From the NCBI RefSeq assembly GCF_035982055.1, contig NZ_CP108427.1:5517001-5581000 (forward strand): a DNA stretch of 64,000 bases. The letters run 5' to 3'. How positions within the stretch are numbered: the stretch's first letter is position 1; every line of letters starts with the position of its first letter. The position numbers and the translations under genes are program-made. This DNA comes from Streptomyces sp. NBC_01288 (GTDB taxonomy: Bacteria; Actinomycetota; Actinomycetes; Streptomycetales; Streptomycetaceae). This document shows, piece after piece, positions 39,162-48,173 of this stretch. A model generated the notes under the pieces. It saw only the letters and a list, made by a program, of their open reading frames with translations, made no database searches and was not told the origin of the DNA.

Positions 39162-40106
39162 TCAGGCCGTGCGGCGCCTGAGGAGGGTGAAGGCGGCGGC
39201 GAGGACGAGGGCGGTGACGGCGAGGACGATGCCGGTCTCCACGAGCTGGAGGGGCCAGAAGTGGGAGGCGGGGTGGTACTCGCTGTAGAAGCCAGTGACG
39301 TCGTGGGCCTTGAGGCACGCCGTGCTGTCGCGGCACATCGGGTCGGCGATGTGGGCGCCGGTGGAGGTGACGGCGCCGCCGTCGCCGTAGAGGACGTTCC
39401 GCGGTGTCTCGTAGTCGGCGCCGGTGCTGGTCGCCCAGGGCCAGAGGTGCGGGCGGGCGAAGCCGAGGGTGGTGAGGGCGAGTGCGGTGGCGGCGAACCC
39501 GAGGCCGATCGAGGTCAGGAGGCGGCGCTGGAGCAGGCCCGCGAGGGCGCCGACGGCGAGGCCGAGCAGGGGGTAGGCGATGCCGAGGGTGCCGTTGGGG
39601 ATGAAGGTCTCCGCGTTCCACCAGCTCCAGGTGATCGGCACCTGGTGGGCGTCGTACAGCAGCCGGTGCAGCAGGACGAGGACGGTGGAGCCGGTGGCGA
39701 TGAGCGCGGCGGGCACGGCGAGGGTGGTGGCGAGCCAGCGGGTCGGGGTGAGGGACTGCGTCCAGGCGAGTCGCGCGGTGCCGTTCTCCAGCTCGCGGCC
39801 GACGACCGCGCCCGCCAGAGCGGTGGCGAAGTACGGGATGACGCCGATCAGGAACTCGGCGCCCGCGTAGGCCAGGTGGTAGTTGGTGATCGCGGCGCTC
39901 CAGTCGCACCCGTGGGCGCCGCACTTGCGCTTCCAGTCGGCCGCGGCGGCGTTCCCTCCGGGACCGTAGGCCCACAGCAGGGCACCGGCGGCGACGGTGA
40001 AGAGCACCGCCCAGACGATCAGGACGCCGCGCTGCAACCGCAGGACCGCGTGGACGGGGCCGGCCGCACGGGTGCGGGCCGTCGGGGCGGTGGCCAGGGC
40101 GGTCAT
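39162..40106 (-). CDS. ABC transporter permease, paralog 3
   Basis: This 314-residue protein has about six membrane helices and a conserved block [23 protein letters not shown] shared with the next two genes. It has an external Cys-containing loop ([10 protein letters not shown]) and a [10 protein letters not shown] segment. It belongs to the ABC-2-like permeases of Streptomyces GntR-ABC operons. It overlaps the preceding gene in ATGA. It is the last gene of the five-gene GntR operon. The substrate is unknown. Confidence 0.8.
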   Translation of the reverse strand: MTALATAPTARTRAAGPVHAVLRLQRGVLIVWAVLFTVAAGALLWAYGPGGNAAAADWKRKCGAHGCDWSAAITNYHLAYAGAEFLIGVIPYFATALAGAVVGRELENGTARLAWTQSLTPTRWLATTLAVPAALIATGSTVLVLLHRLLYDAHQVPITWSWWNAETFIPNGTLGIAYPLLGLAVGALAGLLQRRLLTSIGLGFAATALALTTLGFARPHLWPWATSTGADYETPRNVLYGDGGAVTSTGAHIADPMCRDSTACLKAHDVTGFYSEYHPASHFWPLQLVETGIVLAVTALVLAAAFTLLRRRTA

Positions 40107-40858
40107 ACGGCGGCTCCCTTGATGTTCGTACGGCGGCCGAGCAGGGTGAAGGCTGCCGCGAGGGCGAGTGCGGTGAGAGCGAGGAGTACGGCCGTCGCCG
40201 TGAGCTGGACCGGCCAGAAGTGGCGGTCCGGCCAGATGTCGTCCCAGGTGCGGCCGAAGAAGTAGCGGGCCGCGTAGGTGACGGCGGCGGCCACCGCGAG
40301 CGCGGGCAGTGCGCGGCCGAGGGCGACTCCGGCGAGGGTGCCGGCGGCCAGGGCGAAGAGGACCAGGGCGACGGACATCGGGCCGGCCGGGACGAGGACG
40401 CGGTCCCAGGACCAGTTGGTGACCAGGACGTCCTGGTCGGTGGTCCAGACCCAGGCGAAGACCAGGCCGAGCAGGGTGCTGCCGGCGGTCAACGGCAGCG
40501 CCGCCGCGGTGAGTTTGGCGGTCAGCCAGCGGGCCGGGGTGACGGACTGGGTCCAGGCGAGGCGGGCCGTGCCGGACTCCAGCTCGCGGCCGATCAGCGC
40601 GGAACCCGTCCAGGCGGCCACGGCTGTGGAGACGTAACTGAGCACATCGCCAAGGAAGTTCATGACGTTGTTGACGTCGGTGAGGACGAAGTACTGGTCG
40701 ACGGGGTGCCGTTCGGCGGGCGCCCGGAACAGGTGCACCCAGAGCAGCGCGCCCACGGCGAGCAGCAGGAACGCGCCCCAGAGGGTCAACGCCGGTCGGT
40801 GCAGCCGCAGTACGGCGCGCTGCGGTCGGGCGGTGGGGCTCAGGGCCAGGGTGGTCAT
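40103..40858 (-). CDS. ABC transporter permease, paralog 2
   Basis: This 251-residue protein is a shorter relative of its two neighbours, with the shared [23 protein letters not shown] block and about six helices. It lacks the large external loop with the TSTGAHI segment. ATG 40858 overlaps the upstream stop by four bases. The frame is open far upstream, but that region is coding in another frame, so this start is chosen. Three different permeases with one ATPase suggest alternative or hetero-oligomeric complexes. Confidence 0.8.
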   Translation of the reverse strand: MTTLALSPTARPQRAVLRLHRPALTLWGAFLLLAVGALLWVHLFRAPAERHPVDQYFVLTDVNNVMNFLGDVLSYVSTAVAAWTGSALIGRELESGTARLAWTQSVTPARWLTAKLTAAALPLTAGSTLLGLVFAWVWTTDQDVLVTNWSWDRVLVPAGPMSVALVLFALAAGTLAGVALGRALPALAVAAAVTYAARYFFGRTWDDIWPDRHFWPVQLTATAVLLALTALALAAAFTLLGRRTNIKGAAV

Positions 40859-41880
40859 ACGGCGGCTGCCTTGCGTGCGGGCGCCGACGGGCCGGTCTGG
40901 CGCTTGAGGAGTCGGAACGCGGCCACGGCCAGGGCGGCGGTGACGGCGAGGATGATCGCGGTCGCGGTCAACTGGAGCGGCCAGTAGTGGGATTGGGGGT
41001 GGTAGTCGTTGTAGTAGCCGACGGCGTCGAGCTTGGCGTAGACAGCCTGGCAGCCGCTGTTGGTGATGGCACCGCACTGCGGGTTGGCGATGTGGGCGCC
41101 GGTGGAGGTGACCAGGCCCTGGTCGACGACGATGCCGGAGCCCTGCGGGACGCTGTTCTTGAGGCTGCTGAGCTTGGTGACGGTGGGCCAGAGGTACGGC
41201 GTCGCGATGGCCATGACGCTCCACAGGAGCCCCGTGCCGCACAGCGAACCGACCAGTGAGGCAAGGGAGTTGTGCTTGAGCAGGCCGAAGAGGGCGCCGA
41301 TCGCCAGGGCGGCCAGGGCCAGGGCGGCGGTGGCCGGGCCGTTGGCGGCGTAGGTGCCGACGTCGTACCAGCTCTTGGCCGAGTCGAGACGGCCCTGGCC
41401 CGTCGACCAGGCCCAGTGGTGCAGCCCGACGAGCACGGCGGAGCCGACGGTGACGAGTACGGCCGGCAGGGCGAGCTTGGCGGCGAGCCAGCGGGCCGGC
41501 GAGACCGACTGGGTCCACGCCAACTGCGCGGTGCCGTGCTCCAGTTCGCGACTGGTCAGCGTGGCACCGGACCAGCCGGCGATCAGGACGGGGACGCCGA
41601 CGACGGCGAAGGTCGCGTACGTGTACCAGTCCTTGTAGCGGGCGACCGCGCTCGGGTCGTACACGCAACCGCCCGACTCGCAGGCGTGGTACTGCTTCCA
41701 GCCCTCCACCGCCGCGTCGGTGAGCGGCCCGCCGACCCACAGCAGCAGCCCGCCGAGGACGAGCACGAACAGGACCCAGGCGACCAGGGCGGGCCGGTGC
41801 AGGCGGATCAGCCAGCGGAGCAGATGCGGCGAGGATCCGGCCTGGCGTCCGGTGACCGGCGGTGTGGCGAGGGCGGTCAT
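40855..41880 (-). CDS. ABC transporter permease, paralog 1
   Basis: This 341-residue membrane protein is the first of three tandem permease paralogs. It contains TSRELEHGTAQLAWTQSVSPARWLAAKLALP, the block common to all three, and a cysteine pair (CESGGC) in the first outer loop. It also has [13 protein letters not shown], as in paralog 3. It is separated from the ATPase gene by 139 bases. It works with the ATPase at 42020. Confidence 0.8.
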   Translation of the reverse strand: MTALATPPVTGRQAGSSPHLLRWLIRLHRPALVAWVLFVLVLGGLLLWVGGPLTDAAVEGWKQYHACESGGCVYDPSAVARYKDWYTYATFAVVGVPVLIAGWSGATLTSRELEHGTAQLAWTQSVSPARWLAAKLALPAVLVTVGSAVLVGLHHWAWSTGQGRLDSAKSWYDVGTYAANGPATAALALAALAIGALFGLLKHNSLASLVGSLCGTGLLWSVMAIATPYLWPTVTKLSSLKNSVPQGSGIVVDQGLVTSTGAHIANPQCGAITNSGCQAVYAKLDAVGYYNDYHPQSHYWPLQLTATAIILAVTAALAVAAFRLLKRQTGPSAPARKAAAV

Positions 41881-41934
41881 GCGGCGGTCTCCGGAGCGTT
41901 GGGGATGGGTGGGTGCTGGAGGCTGTGGGTAAAA

Positions 41935-41965
41935 CTAACCACTCTCACGGCGCTTGAATGGTTAG
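41935..41965 (-). promoter_or_regulatory. AT-rich inverted repeat between ATPase and permeases
   Basis: CTAACCA (41935-41941) and TGGTTAG (41959-41965) flank 17 bases. Read on the minus strand, the second arm is followed by TTTT. It may be a weak terminator or a second operator inside the operon. Confidence 0.4.
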
Positions 41966-42019
41966 AAAAGAGCACAGCCTTCCGAGGGCGCAGGGGCGCC
42001 GGGGGTGTCGCGAGGGCGG

Positions 42020-42901
42020 TCACGCGACGGATTCCGGGGTCTTGGTGCCGCCGGCTTCGGGGTTGCGCAGATAGGAGAGGACCAGCTCCTCCAGTGAAGG
42101 GGTGCTGGTGCGCCAGTCGGTGTCGAGGGTGCTCGACGGGCGGACCAGGGCGCTGAGTTGGCGGCCGGTGGTGCGCGACTCGACGACCGTGTGCGGGGCG
42201 AGGACCGCGTGCGCGGGCGCGGACACATGGACGTGCGCGGCGAGCAGCTCGTCGATCTCCCCGGCGAGCCGGACCCGGCCGCCGCCGATCAGCAGCAGGT
42301 GGTCGCAGGAGTCCTCCAGTTCGGCCACCACGTGCGAGGACATCACGATCGTGGTGCCGGACTCGGCGGCCCGCGCCATCAGGAGGCCCATCATCTCGTG
42401 CCGGGCCAGCGGGTCCAGGTCGGCCATCGGCTCGTCCAGCAGCAGCAGTTCGGGCCGCTTGGCCAGCGCCAGGGCGAGGGCGACGCGGGTGCACTGGCCG
42501 CCGGAGAGGGTGCGGATGCGGGACTTCGGGTTCAAGTCCCCGTCGTCCACGATGCGTTGGGCGACGGAGGGGTCCCAGCGGTCGGTGTTCAGGTCGGCGC
42601 CCATGCGCAGCGTCTCGGCGACGGTGAGCTGCGGGTAGAGGGGCTTGTCCTGCGCGACGTAGGCGACCCGCTCGCGGGCCGCGCCCGGCGCCGTGCCGAG
42701 GACGGATATCGCGCCCTCGGTCGGGGCGAGCAGCCCGGCGGCGAGTGCGAGGAGCGTGGACTTGCCCGCGCCGTTCGGTCCCACGACCGCGCAGACACGT
42801 CCGGCGGGCAGTCGGAAGGCGCAGTCCCGCAGGGCCCACCCTCCCCGCCGGCCGAACCGCTTGCCGAGAGCGGCGGCCTCTATCGCGGCGGTGCCTGTCA
42901 T
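42020..42901 (-). CDS. ABC transporter ATP-binding protein (YtrB-like)
   Basis: This 293-residue ATPase has Walker A GPNGAGKST at residues 41-49, a Q-loop near VAYVAQDKPLYPQ, signature TLSGGQCTRVALALALA and Walker B LLLLDEPMADLDP. The switch His lies in SSHVVAELED. A C-terminal extension of about 70 residues is typical of the YtrB/drug-export type. ATG 42901 overlaps the GntR stop in TGATG. It energises the three permeases downstream. Confidence 0.92.
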   Translation of the reverse strand: MTGTAAIEAAALGKRFGRRGGWALRDCAFRLPAGRVCAVVGPNGAGKSTLLALAAGLLAPTEGAISVLGTAPGAARERVAYVAQDKPLYPQLTVAETLRMGADLNTDRWDPSVAQRIVDDGDLNPKSRIRTLSGGQCTRVALALALAKRPELLLLDEPMADLDPLARHEMMGLLMARAAESGTTIVMSSHVVAELEDSCDHLLLIGGGRVRLAGEIDELLAAHVHVSAPAHAVLAPHTVVESRTTGRQLSALVRPSSTLDTDWRTSTPSLEELVLSYLRNPEAGGTKTPESVA

Positions 42902-43284
42902 CAGTCTTCTCCTTGGAAGTGCTTTTCGAGTACGGCGGTGAAGAGCGCGGCGACGTCGTCCCGGCCCAGGCCGGCCTCCTGGGCCCGCGCGGCCCAGTCG
43001 TCGAGCTCTAACCGCAGCGGCGAGTCGGCGGGCGTGATGCTCAGCCCCTTGCGGATGAAGGTGCCGAGTCCGCGCCGGGCCTCGACCAGTCCCTCACGCT
43101 CCAGCTCGCGGTAGGCCTTCAGGACGGTGTTCGGGTTGATGGCCGTGGCCTCGACGACCTCGCGGGCCGTCGGCAGCTTGTCGCCGGGCTCCAGCATTCC
43201 CAGGCGCAGTGCCTGCTTGGTCTGCTGGACGATCTGTACATAGGTGGCCACGCCGCTGTGCCGGTCGATGCGGTACTCGACCAC
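42901..43284 (-). CDS. GntR-family regulator, YtrA subfamily
   Basis: This 127-residue protein has a short GntR winged helix and a small C-terminal dimer domain, the size of the YtrA subgroup that controls adjacent ABC genes. DNA-binding motifs are YVQIVQQTKQALRLG, KLPTAREVVEATAINPNTVLKAYRELEREG and GLGTFI. The start is GTG 43284, right beside a perfect 16-base-pair palindrome. It very probably represses its own operon until cell-envelope stress or antibiotic appears, which is inference from the family. Confidence 0.9.
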   Translation of the reverse strand: MVEYRIDRHSGVATYVQIVQQTKQALRLGMLEPGDKLPTAREVVEATAINPNTVLKAYRELEREGLVEARRGLGTFIRKGLSITPADSPLRLELDDWAARAQEAGLGRDDVAALFTAVLEKHFQGED

Positions 43285-43291
43285 TGGGTTC

Positions 43292-43329
43292 CACCACCCT
43301 TTCACTAATTGAGTAGTGAAAGGGTGGTG
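43292..43329. promoter_or_regulatory. YtrA/GntR operator, perfect 16-bp palindrome
   Basis: CACCACCCTTTCACTA (43292-43307) and TAGTGAAAGGGTGGTG (43314-43329) are exact complements around ATTGAG. The site lies 8 bases before the GntR start and about 80 before the divergent sigma factor. It is unusually long for an operator. Confidence 0.85.
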
Positions 43330-43407
43330 CAAGGGGGCTGAGAAAGTCAAGTGAGATCGATGTGCCGGTCCGTGAACCGATCGGCGGGGCTCGTGCGATG
43401 AGGAGAC

Positions 43408-43950
43408 GTGAGCGATACGGGAAGCGACGGGGAGCTGCTGCGGGCCATCGCGGCGGACGGCGACCGGCGCGCGTTCGAGGAGCTGTACCGGCGGTACGCG
43501 CCCTGGCTGACCGCGCGGCTGCGCGGCCGCTGCGCCGACGCCGGGATGGTCGACGACGTCGTACAGGAGACGTTTCTCGCGGTGTGGCGGGGCAGTGCGC
43601 GCTACCGCGAGGACGGCGATGTGGCCGGGTGGCTGTGGCGGATCGGGTCGCGGCGGCTGATCGACGTGCTGCGCGGCGACGGGGCGCGCGGCCGGCTGCG
43701 GCAGGCGCTGGCGCGGCTCCGGCACAGGGACGAGGCGTCGGCGGAGGAGCGCGTGCTCGCGGGGGTGGAGCACGGGGATCTCGCCGGCGCCCTGGTCCGG
43801 CTCTCGCCGGAGCTGCGGGCGGTCCTCCAGGCCACCGTGATCGACGGGCTGACCACCCGGGAGGCCGCCGTGCTGCTGGGCATCCCCGCCGGCACGGTCA
43901 AGACACGGGCCATGCGGGCCCGTAAGCAACTGCGGGAGGAGCTGGCATGA
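43408..43950 (+). CDS. ECF-type RNA polymerase sigma factor
   Basis: This 180-residue protein has sigma region 2 (FEELYRRYAPWLTARLRGR ... VQETFLAVWRG) and region 4 (LSPELRAVLQATVIDGLTTR, then AAVLLGIPAGTVKTRAMRAR), with no region 3, as in ECF sigmas. The start is GTG 43408 after GAGGAGAC. It overlaps the anti-sigma gene in ATGA, the standard sigma/anti-sigma pair. Downstream ABC genes are likely part of the same regulon or operon. Confidence 0.93.
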   Translation: MSDTGSDGELLRAIAADGDRRAFEELYRRYAPWLTARLRGRCADAGMVDDVVQETFLAVWRGSARYREDGDVAGWLWRIGSRRLIDVLRGDGARGRLRQALARLRHRDEASAEERVLAGVEHGDLAGALVRLSPELRAVLQATVIDGLTTREAAVLLGIPAGTVKTRAMRARKQLREELA

Positions 43951-44786
43951 CCTGGCATGTGGCCGAAGACGACGTACGCGCCTATGCGCGGGGCGAGTTG
44001 GCACCGCCCATGCTCTGGTCCGCCGACACCCACCTCGCCCGGTGCGCCGAGTGCCGGGCCCTGTTGGCGTCCGTCACCGACCCGGTGGCCCTCGACGCGG
44101 GCTGGGAACGCCTCGACGCCGAACTCGACGCCCCCAGAAGGGGGTTGGTGGAATCCCTGCTCGTCCGGATCGGCGTGGCCGACCACACGGCACGGCTGCT
44201 CGCGGCGACACCGGTGCTGCGCCGCTCGTGGTTCGGCGCGGTGGCCCTGCTGCTCGTGATGACGGTCCTGATGACCGACGCCTCGAACGTCGCGGCACCC
44301 GACGTCTTCCTCGCCCTCGCCCCGCTGCTGCCGCTCGCGGGCGTGGCGATGGCGTACGGCCCGGTGCTCGACCCGACCTACGAGATGACCGTCGTGGCCC
44401 CGATGCACGGCTTCAAACTGCTCATGATCCGCACAACCGCCGTACTGGTGGCGGGACTTGGCCTGAACGGCCTCGCGACCCTGGCCCTGCCCGGATACGG
44501 CCTCGCCGCCCTGGCCTGGCTGCTCCCCGCGCTCGCCCTCACCTCGACGAGCCTCGCGCTGACCCCGCGCCTGGGCCCGGTCCTCGCGCCGGGTGTGGTC
44601 GGCGTGGCCTGGACCGCCCTGCTGGTGACGGCCCACGAGCGGGCGACGCACGGCGGCACGCTCGCCCCGTTCACCGCGACCGGCCAGACGGTGGCCGCGG
44701 CGGTGGCGGTCCTCGCCGCGGGCCTCCTCTACCTGGCCCGCGACCGCTTCGACACGAAGACCCCGGGCTTCCGCCCAACAGCCTGA
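43947..44786 (+). CDS. Zinc-finger transmembrane anti-sigma factor
   Basis: This 279-residue protein has an N-terminal ZAS zinc-binding motif (HLARCAEC, i.e. His-x3-Cys-x2-Cys) that would hold the ECF sigma. About six membrane helices follow in residues 95-270, many more than the single helix of classical members. It is coupled to the sigma gene by ATGA. The multi-helix part may sense the membrane, or itself resemble an ABC permease, since it precedes an ABC ATPase by 64 bases. Confidence 0.85.
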   Translation: MTWHVAEDDVRAYARGELAPPMLWSADTHLARCAECRALLASVTDPVALDAGWERLDAELDAPRRGLVESLLVRIGVADHTARLLAATPVLRRSWFGAVALLLVMTVLMTDASNVAAPDVFLALAPLLPLAGVAMAYGPVLDPTYEMTVVAPMHGFKLLMIRTTAVLVAGLGLNGLATLALPGYGLAALAWLLPALALTSTSLALTPRLGPVLAPGVVGVAWTALLVTAHERATHGGTLAPFTATGQTVAAAVAVLAAGLLYLARDRFDTKTPGFRPTA

Positions 44787-44850
44787 ATTTCGCTACGACT
44801 TGCTGAATTTCGCTACGACGACGACTACGACTTCCTGACTGGAGTACGTC

Positions 44851-45711
44851 ATGACCACCACCGTCTCCGCGGCCGGGCTCAGCCTGCGCTACGGCCTGAC
44901 GACCGCCCTCGACGACGTGTCGCTGCGGCTCACCGAAGGCGTCACCGGCCTGCTCGGCCCCAACGGGGCCGGAAAGACGACCCTGTTGAGGGTGCTGGCC
45001 ACCGCGGTCCCCGCCGACGAGGGCGCGTTCACCGTCCTCGGTCACGACCCCCGCACGCCCGCCGGCCGTCAGGAGACCCGGCGCGTGCTCGGCTACCTCC
45101 CGCAGACACCGGGCTTCCACCCCGACTTCACGGCCTTCGACTTCGTCGACTACGTCGCGATCCTCAAGGAGTTGACCGACCGCACCGCCCGCCACAACGA
45201 GGTACGGCGCGTGCTCGCCGAGGTCGACCTGTCGGACGTACGCGGCAAGCGCATCAAGAAGCTGTCCGGCGGTATGCGCCAGCGGGTCGCGCTCGCGGCG
45301 GCGCTGGTGGGCGACCCGGGTTTCCTGGTCCTGGACGAGCCGACGGTCGGCCTGGACCCCGAACAGCGCATGCGCTTCAGGGAGTTGATCGCCCGCGCGG
45401 GGGAGGGGCGAACGGTTCTCCTGTCCACCCACCAGACCGAGGACGTGGCGATGCTCTGCCACCGCGTCGTCGTGATGGCCGTCGGCCGGGTCCGCTTCGA
45501 CGGCACCCCGGCCGAACTCACCGCACGGGCCGCGGGCCGCGTGTGGAGCAGCTCGGAACGCGACCCCGACGCGAAGGCGGGCTGGCGCACCGGCCTGGGC
45601 GTCTTCCGCAACGTGGGCGACCCGCCGCCCGGCGCCGAACTCGTCGAACCCACCCTGGAGGACGGCTACTTGCTCACCCTCGACGGCATGCACGCGGAGG
45701 CGACGGCATGA
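44851..45711 (+). CDS. ABC transporter ATP-binding protein
   Basis: This 286-residue ATPase has Walker A GPNGAGKTT at residues 36-44, signature KLSGGMRQRVALAAALVGD and Walker B FLVLDEPTVGLDP. The switch His lies in STHQTEDVAML. It is of the ABC-2 exporter type. It is followed by two membrane proteins with overlapping starts, and preceded by the sigma/anti-sigma pair. The leader before it (44787-44850) has a direct repeat of GAATTTCGCTACGAC. Confidence 0.92.
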   Translation: MTTTVSAAGLSLRYGLTTALDDVSLRLTEGVTGLLGPNGAGKTTLLRVLATAVPADEGAFTVLGHDPRTPAGRQETRRVLGYLPQTPGFHPDFTAFDFVDYVAILKELTDRTARHNEVRRVLAEVDLSDVRGKRIKKLSGGMRQRVALAAALVGDPGFLVLDEPTVGLDPEQRMRFRELIARAGEGRTVLLSTHQTEDVAMLCHRVVVMAVGRVRFDGTPAELTARAAGRVWSSSERDPDAKAGWRTGLGVFRNVGDPPPGAELVEPTLEDGYLLTLDGMHAEATA

Positions 45712-47240
45712 GCACCGTACTGACCCTGACCCCCGCCGAGACGAGCACGGCACCGGCCCGCCAGTCCTGGCAGGCGATCTTCGCCCTGGCCCGCTTCGAG
45801 TCCCGCAAACTCCTCCTCCGTATCCCGGTGCTGTTCATGCTGGCGGCCTACGTCGCCTGGATCGTGTGGCGCACCAAGGGCGCCTGGTACGGCTACCCGG
45901 CCCTCCAGGACGTCGACCGCGAAACCCAGACGGGCCCGCTGCTGGTCGGCTTCGCGGTCCTGCTCTGCGTCAACCAGGCCGTGCTGCGCTCCCGACGGCA
46001 CGACACGGAGCGGCTGTTCGGGGTCGTGGCCCTCGAACCGTGGCGCCGTACGGCAGCCCACGCGCTGTCGATCCTGCCGGTGACCGGACTCGTCGCGCTG
46101 GGCGTGGCGGCCCAGTTCGGCTGGCAGGCGGTCAAGTCGACGGCGGTGGGCAACGGTTCGGTGGGTGAGCTGCTGGTGGGCCCCCTGTGCGTGCTGCTGT
46201 GCGGGGCGATCGGCCTGCTGATGGCGAGGCTGGTGCCGAAGCCGTTCGCGATCCCGGTGGCCGCGGTGCTGCTCCTCGTGATGTCCGTCCTCGCGCCGGT
46301 CTCGTTCGGCGGCGGCGGTGCCTCGACCTGGCTGACCCCGGTCGTGGGCGTGGCGAGCACCAAGACGATCCCCTCCGACCTGATCGGCCGCCCGGCCGTC
46401 TCGCACTCCCTCTACCTGACGGGCCTGGCGCTGGCCCTCGCCCTGCTGGCGGTACTGATCAGCAAGGGCCGCACGAAGACGTCGACGGCGGTACTGGCGG
46501 GCTCGCTGGCCGGAGCGGTCGCGCTCGGCATGGTCGGCGGGATCGGCCAGGCGGCTGGCGTCCCGTCGGAGACGGTCGCGGCCCGCACCGTGGCCACGCT
46601 CACCCCGCAGAAGGTCGAGTCCTGCGTCCGGCACGGCCGTTCGACGTACTGCGCGTTCCCCGAGTGGGGCCCCAGGACGGCGACATGGGCCGACGTCACG
46701 GACCACGTCCAGTCCCTCGCGGGCGGCACCGCCCAGACCCAGAAGCTCCTCGTACGGCAACGGGTCGAGGCCCGCTACGGCATGGATGGCGACGGAGCGA
46801 TCGACCCGTCCACCGCGCCGAACCAGGTCACCGTGCGCACGATGTGGGGCGGGCCCCGGACGCCGGAATTCTCGGCCGCGGTCGCCTCCGTACTGGTCCT
46901 CGGGAACGAGAAGGCCGGCGGTGACGTGTGCGACGGCCGCATGGTCACCATCATGTGGCTGGCCCTGGGCTGGACGTCCGACCCGGTGACCGAGCTCCGC
47001 GCGGTCCGCCTGAGCGACACCGTGACCGGCTCCTCCGTCGTCCTGTCGCCGACCAACGGAATGACCATGACGGCCGGACAGACCAGCGTCGTAAGGGAGT
47101 TGCTCGCCGCGGGCCCGTCCACGGTCACCCCGAAGGTGAAGGCGCACTGGGCCGAACTGACTTCTCCGAAGGTGACGACGGCAAAGGTCGCTCAGCTGCT
47201 GGGCGTCAAGGCTCCCGGTGGGGCCGACAAGTGCGAGTGA
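45708..47240 (+). CDS. ABC exporter permease with C-terminal extracytoplasmic domain
   Basis: This 510-residue protein has about six membrane helices in the first 320 residues. A soluble region of about 190 residues with two cysteines (VESCVRHGRSTYCAF) follows and is probably outside. The overlap ATGA with the ATPase gene shows that they act together. The domain has no recognised family. The substrate is unknown. Confidence 0.8.
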   Translation: MSTVLTLTPAETSTAPARQSWQAIFALARFESRKLLLRIPVLFMLAAYVAWIVWRTKGAWYGYPALQDVDRETQTGPLLVGFAVLLCVNQAVLRSRRHDTERLFGVVALEPWRRTAAHALSILPVTGLVALGVAAQFGWQAVKSTAVGNGSVGELLVGPLCVLLCGAIGLLMARLVPKPFAIPVAAVLLLVMSVLAPVSFGGGGASTWLTPVVGVASTKTIPSDLIGRPAVSHSLYLTGLALALALLAVLISKGRTKTSTAVLAGSLAGAVALGMVGGIGQAAGVPSETVAARTVATLTPQKVESCVRHGRSTYCAFPEWGPRTATWADVTDHVQSLAGGTAQTQKLLVRQRVEARYGMDGDGAIDPSTAPNQVTVRTMWGGPRTPEFSAAVASVLVLGNEKAGGDVCDGRMVTIMWLALGWTSDPVTELRAVRLSDTVTGSSVVLSPTNGMTMTAGQTSVVRELLAAGPSTVTPKVKAHWAELTSPKVTTAKVAQLLGVKAPGGADKCE

Positions 47241-47962
47241 TGACGAGGGAGAGCGGGGAGACAGAGCGGGCGGACGCCCAACGGCCCTCTACAGCAAGGG
47301 TGTTGACGCAGCTGATCCACCCGGTCCTGCGCGCCCTCCCGGTACGGGCGCTGGGCGTGACCGCAGCGGTGGCCCTACTGATCGCGGCCCTGCCCCGCCT
47401 CCTCGCGGACGAACCGGACCCGTGGTCCGCACTCGTCGCCCTGCGCGCCGCCGCCCTCACCTTCGCCCTGGGCCTGGCCTTCGTCCTCGACGACCCGACC
47501 CGCGACCTGACGTCCTCGGTACCGACCCGCCGCATCCTCCGCACGACCCTGCGGGTGGCACTGGTGGCCCCGTTCGCGGCGGCCTGGTGGACAGCGGCGG
47601 TCCTGCTGATCCCGTCGAAGATCCGCCCTCCGGTGGGCGACATGACCCTGGAGGCGGCGGCAGCGGCGGTCCTCTCCCTCGCGGCAGCGGGGGCGGCCCT
47701 CCGCTTCACGGCCGAGCCGGAACCGGGCCAGCGCGTGGCCGCCGGTTTCCTGGTCATCGCCCTGGTGTCGCGCGTGGCCCTGCCGAACGACTGGGGGATG
47801 TACGTCTCCCCGACGGAGAAACCGTGGGGGGTGGGGCACGACCACTGGGCGATGGTGCTGGTGGGGGCGGCCCTGGTATGGGCGGCGTGCGGACCGGAAC
47901 CGCTGAAGCGCAGGCGGCTGATTCCCATCCGGTCGGCAGGGTCCGGCGTGTCCGGCGTCTGA
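47240..47962 (+). CDS. Integral membrane protein of the ABC operon
   Basis: This 240-residue protein has about six membrane helices and charged loops (LLADEPDPW; DDPTRDLTSSVPTRRI). It overlaps the upstream stop in GTGATGA; ATG 47240 or GTG 47237 can serve as start. It is probably the second permease subunit of the exporter. No family motif is recognised. Confidence 0.75.
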   Translation: MTRESGETERADAQRPSTARVLTQLIHPVLRALPVRALGVTAAVALLIAALPRLLADEPDPWSALVALRAAALTFALGLAFVLDDPTRDLTSSVPTRRILRTTLRVALVAPFAAAWWTAAVLLIPSKIRPPVGDMTLEAAAAAVLSLAAAGAALRFTAEPEPGQRVAAGFLVIALVSRVALPNDWGMYVSPTEKPWGVGHDHWAMVLVGAALVWAACGPEPLKRRRLIPIRSAGSGVSGV

Positions 47963-47974
47963 GGACGAGGCGGT

Positions 47975-48169
47975 TCAGGGTCCGGGGTTCTCCTTCAGGG
48001 CTTCTACGAAGGTGGTGAAGGTGGGGGTGGGCAAGGTGAGGGTGGCTCGGGCCGGGGTTTTGGAGTCCCTGATGGCTATGTGCGGGTGACGATGGGCGAC
48101 CTCCACGCAGGCGTCGCCCTGGCCGCCCCCGGAGAACGATGACTTCTGCCATATGCCAGGGGTGATCAT
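47975..48169 (-). CDS. DUF397 small protein
   Basis: This 64-residue protein has the DUF397 pattern: WQKSSFSGGGQGDACVEVAH, then AIRDSKTP, and a final W/F-containing helix (TFVEALKENPG). DUF397 genes follow Xre/DUF5753 regulators all over Streptomyces, and the best-known pair works like an antitoxin or developmental switch. ATG 48169 has GAAGGAG seven bases upstream and follows the regulator stop by 4 bases. Confidence 0.88.
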   Translation of the reverse strand: MITPGIWQKSSFSGGGQGDACVEVAHRHPHIAIRDSKTPARATLTLPTPTFTTFVEALKENPGP

Positions 48170-48173
48170 GCGG

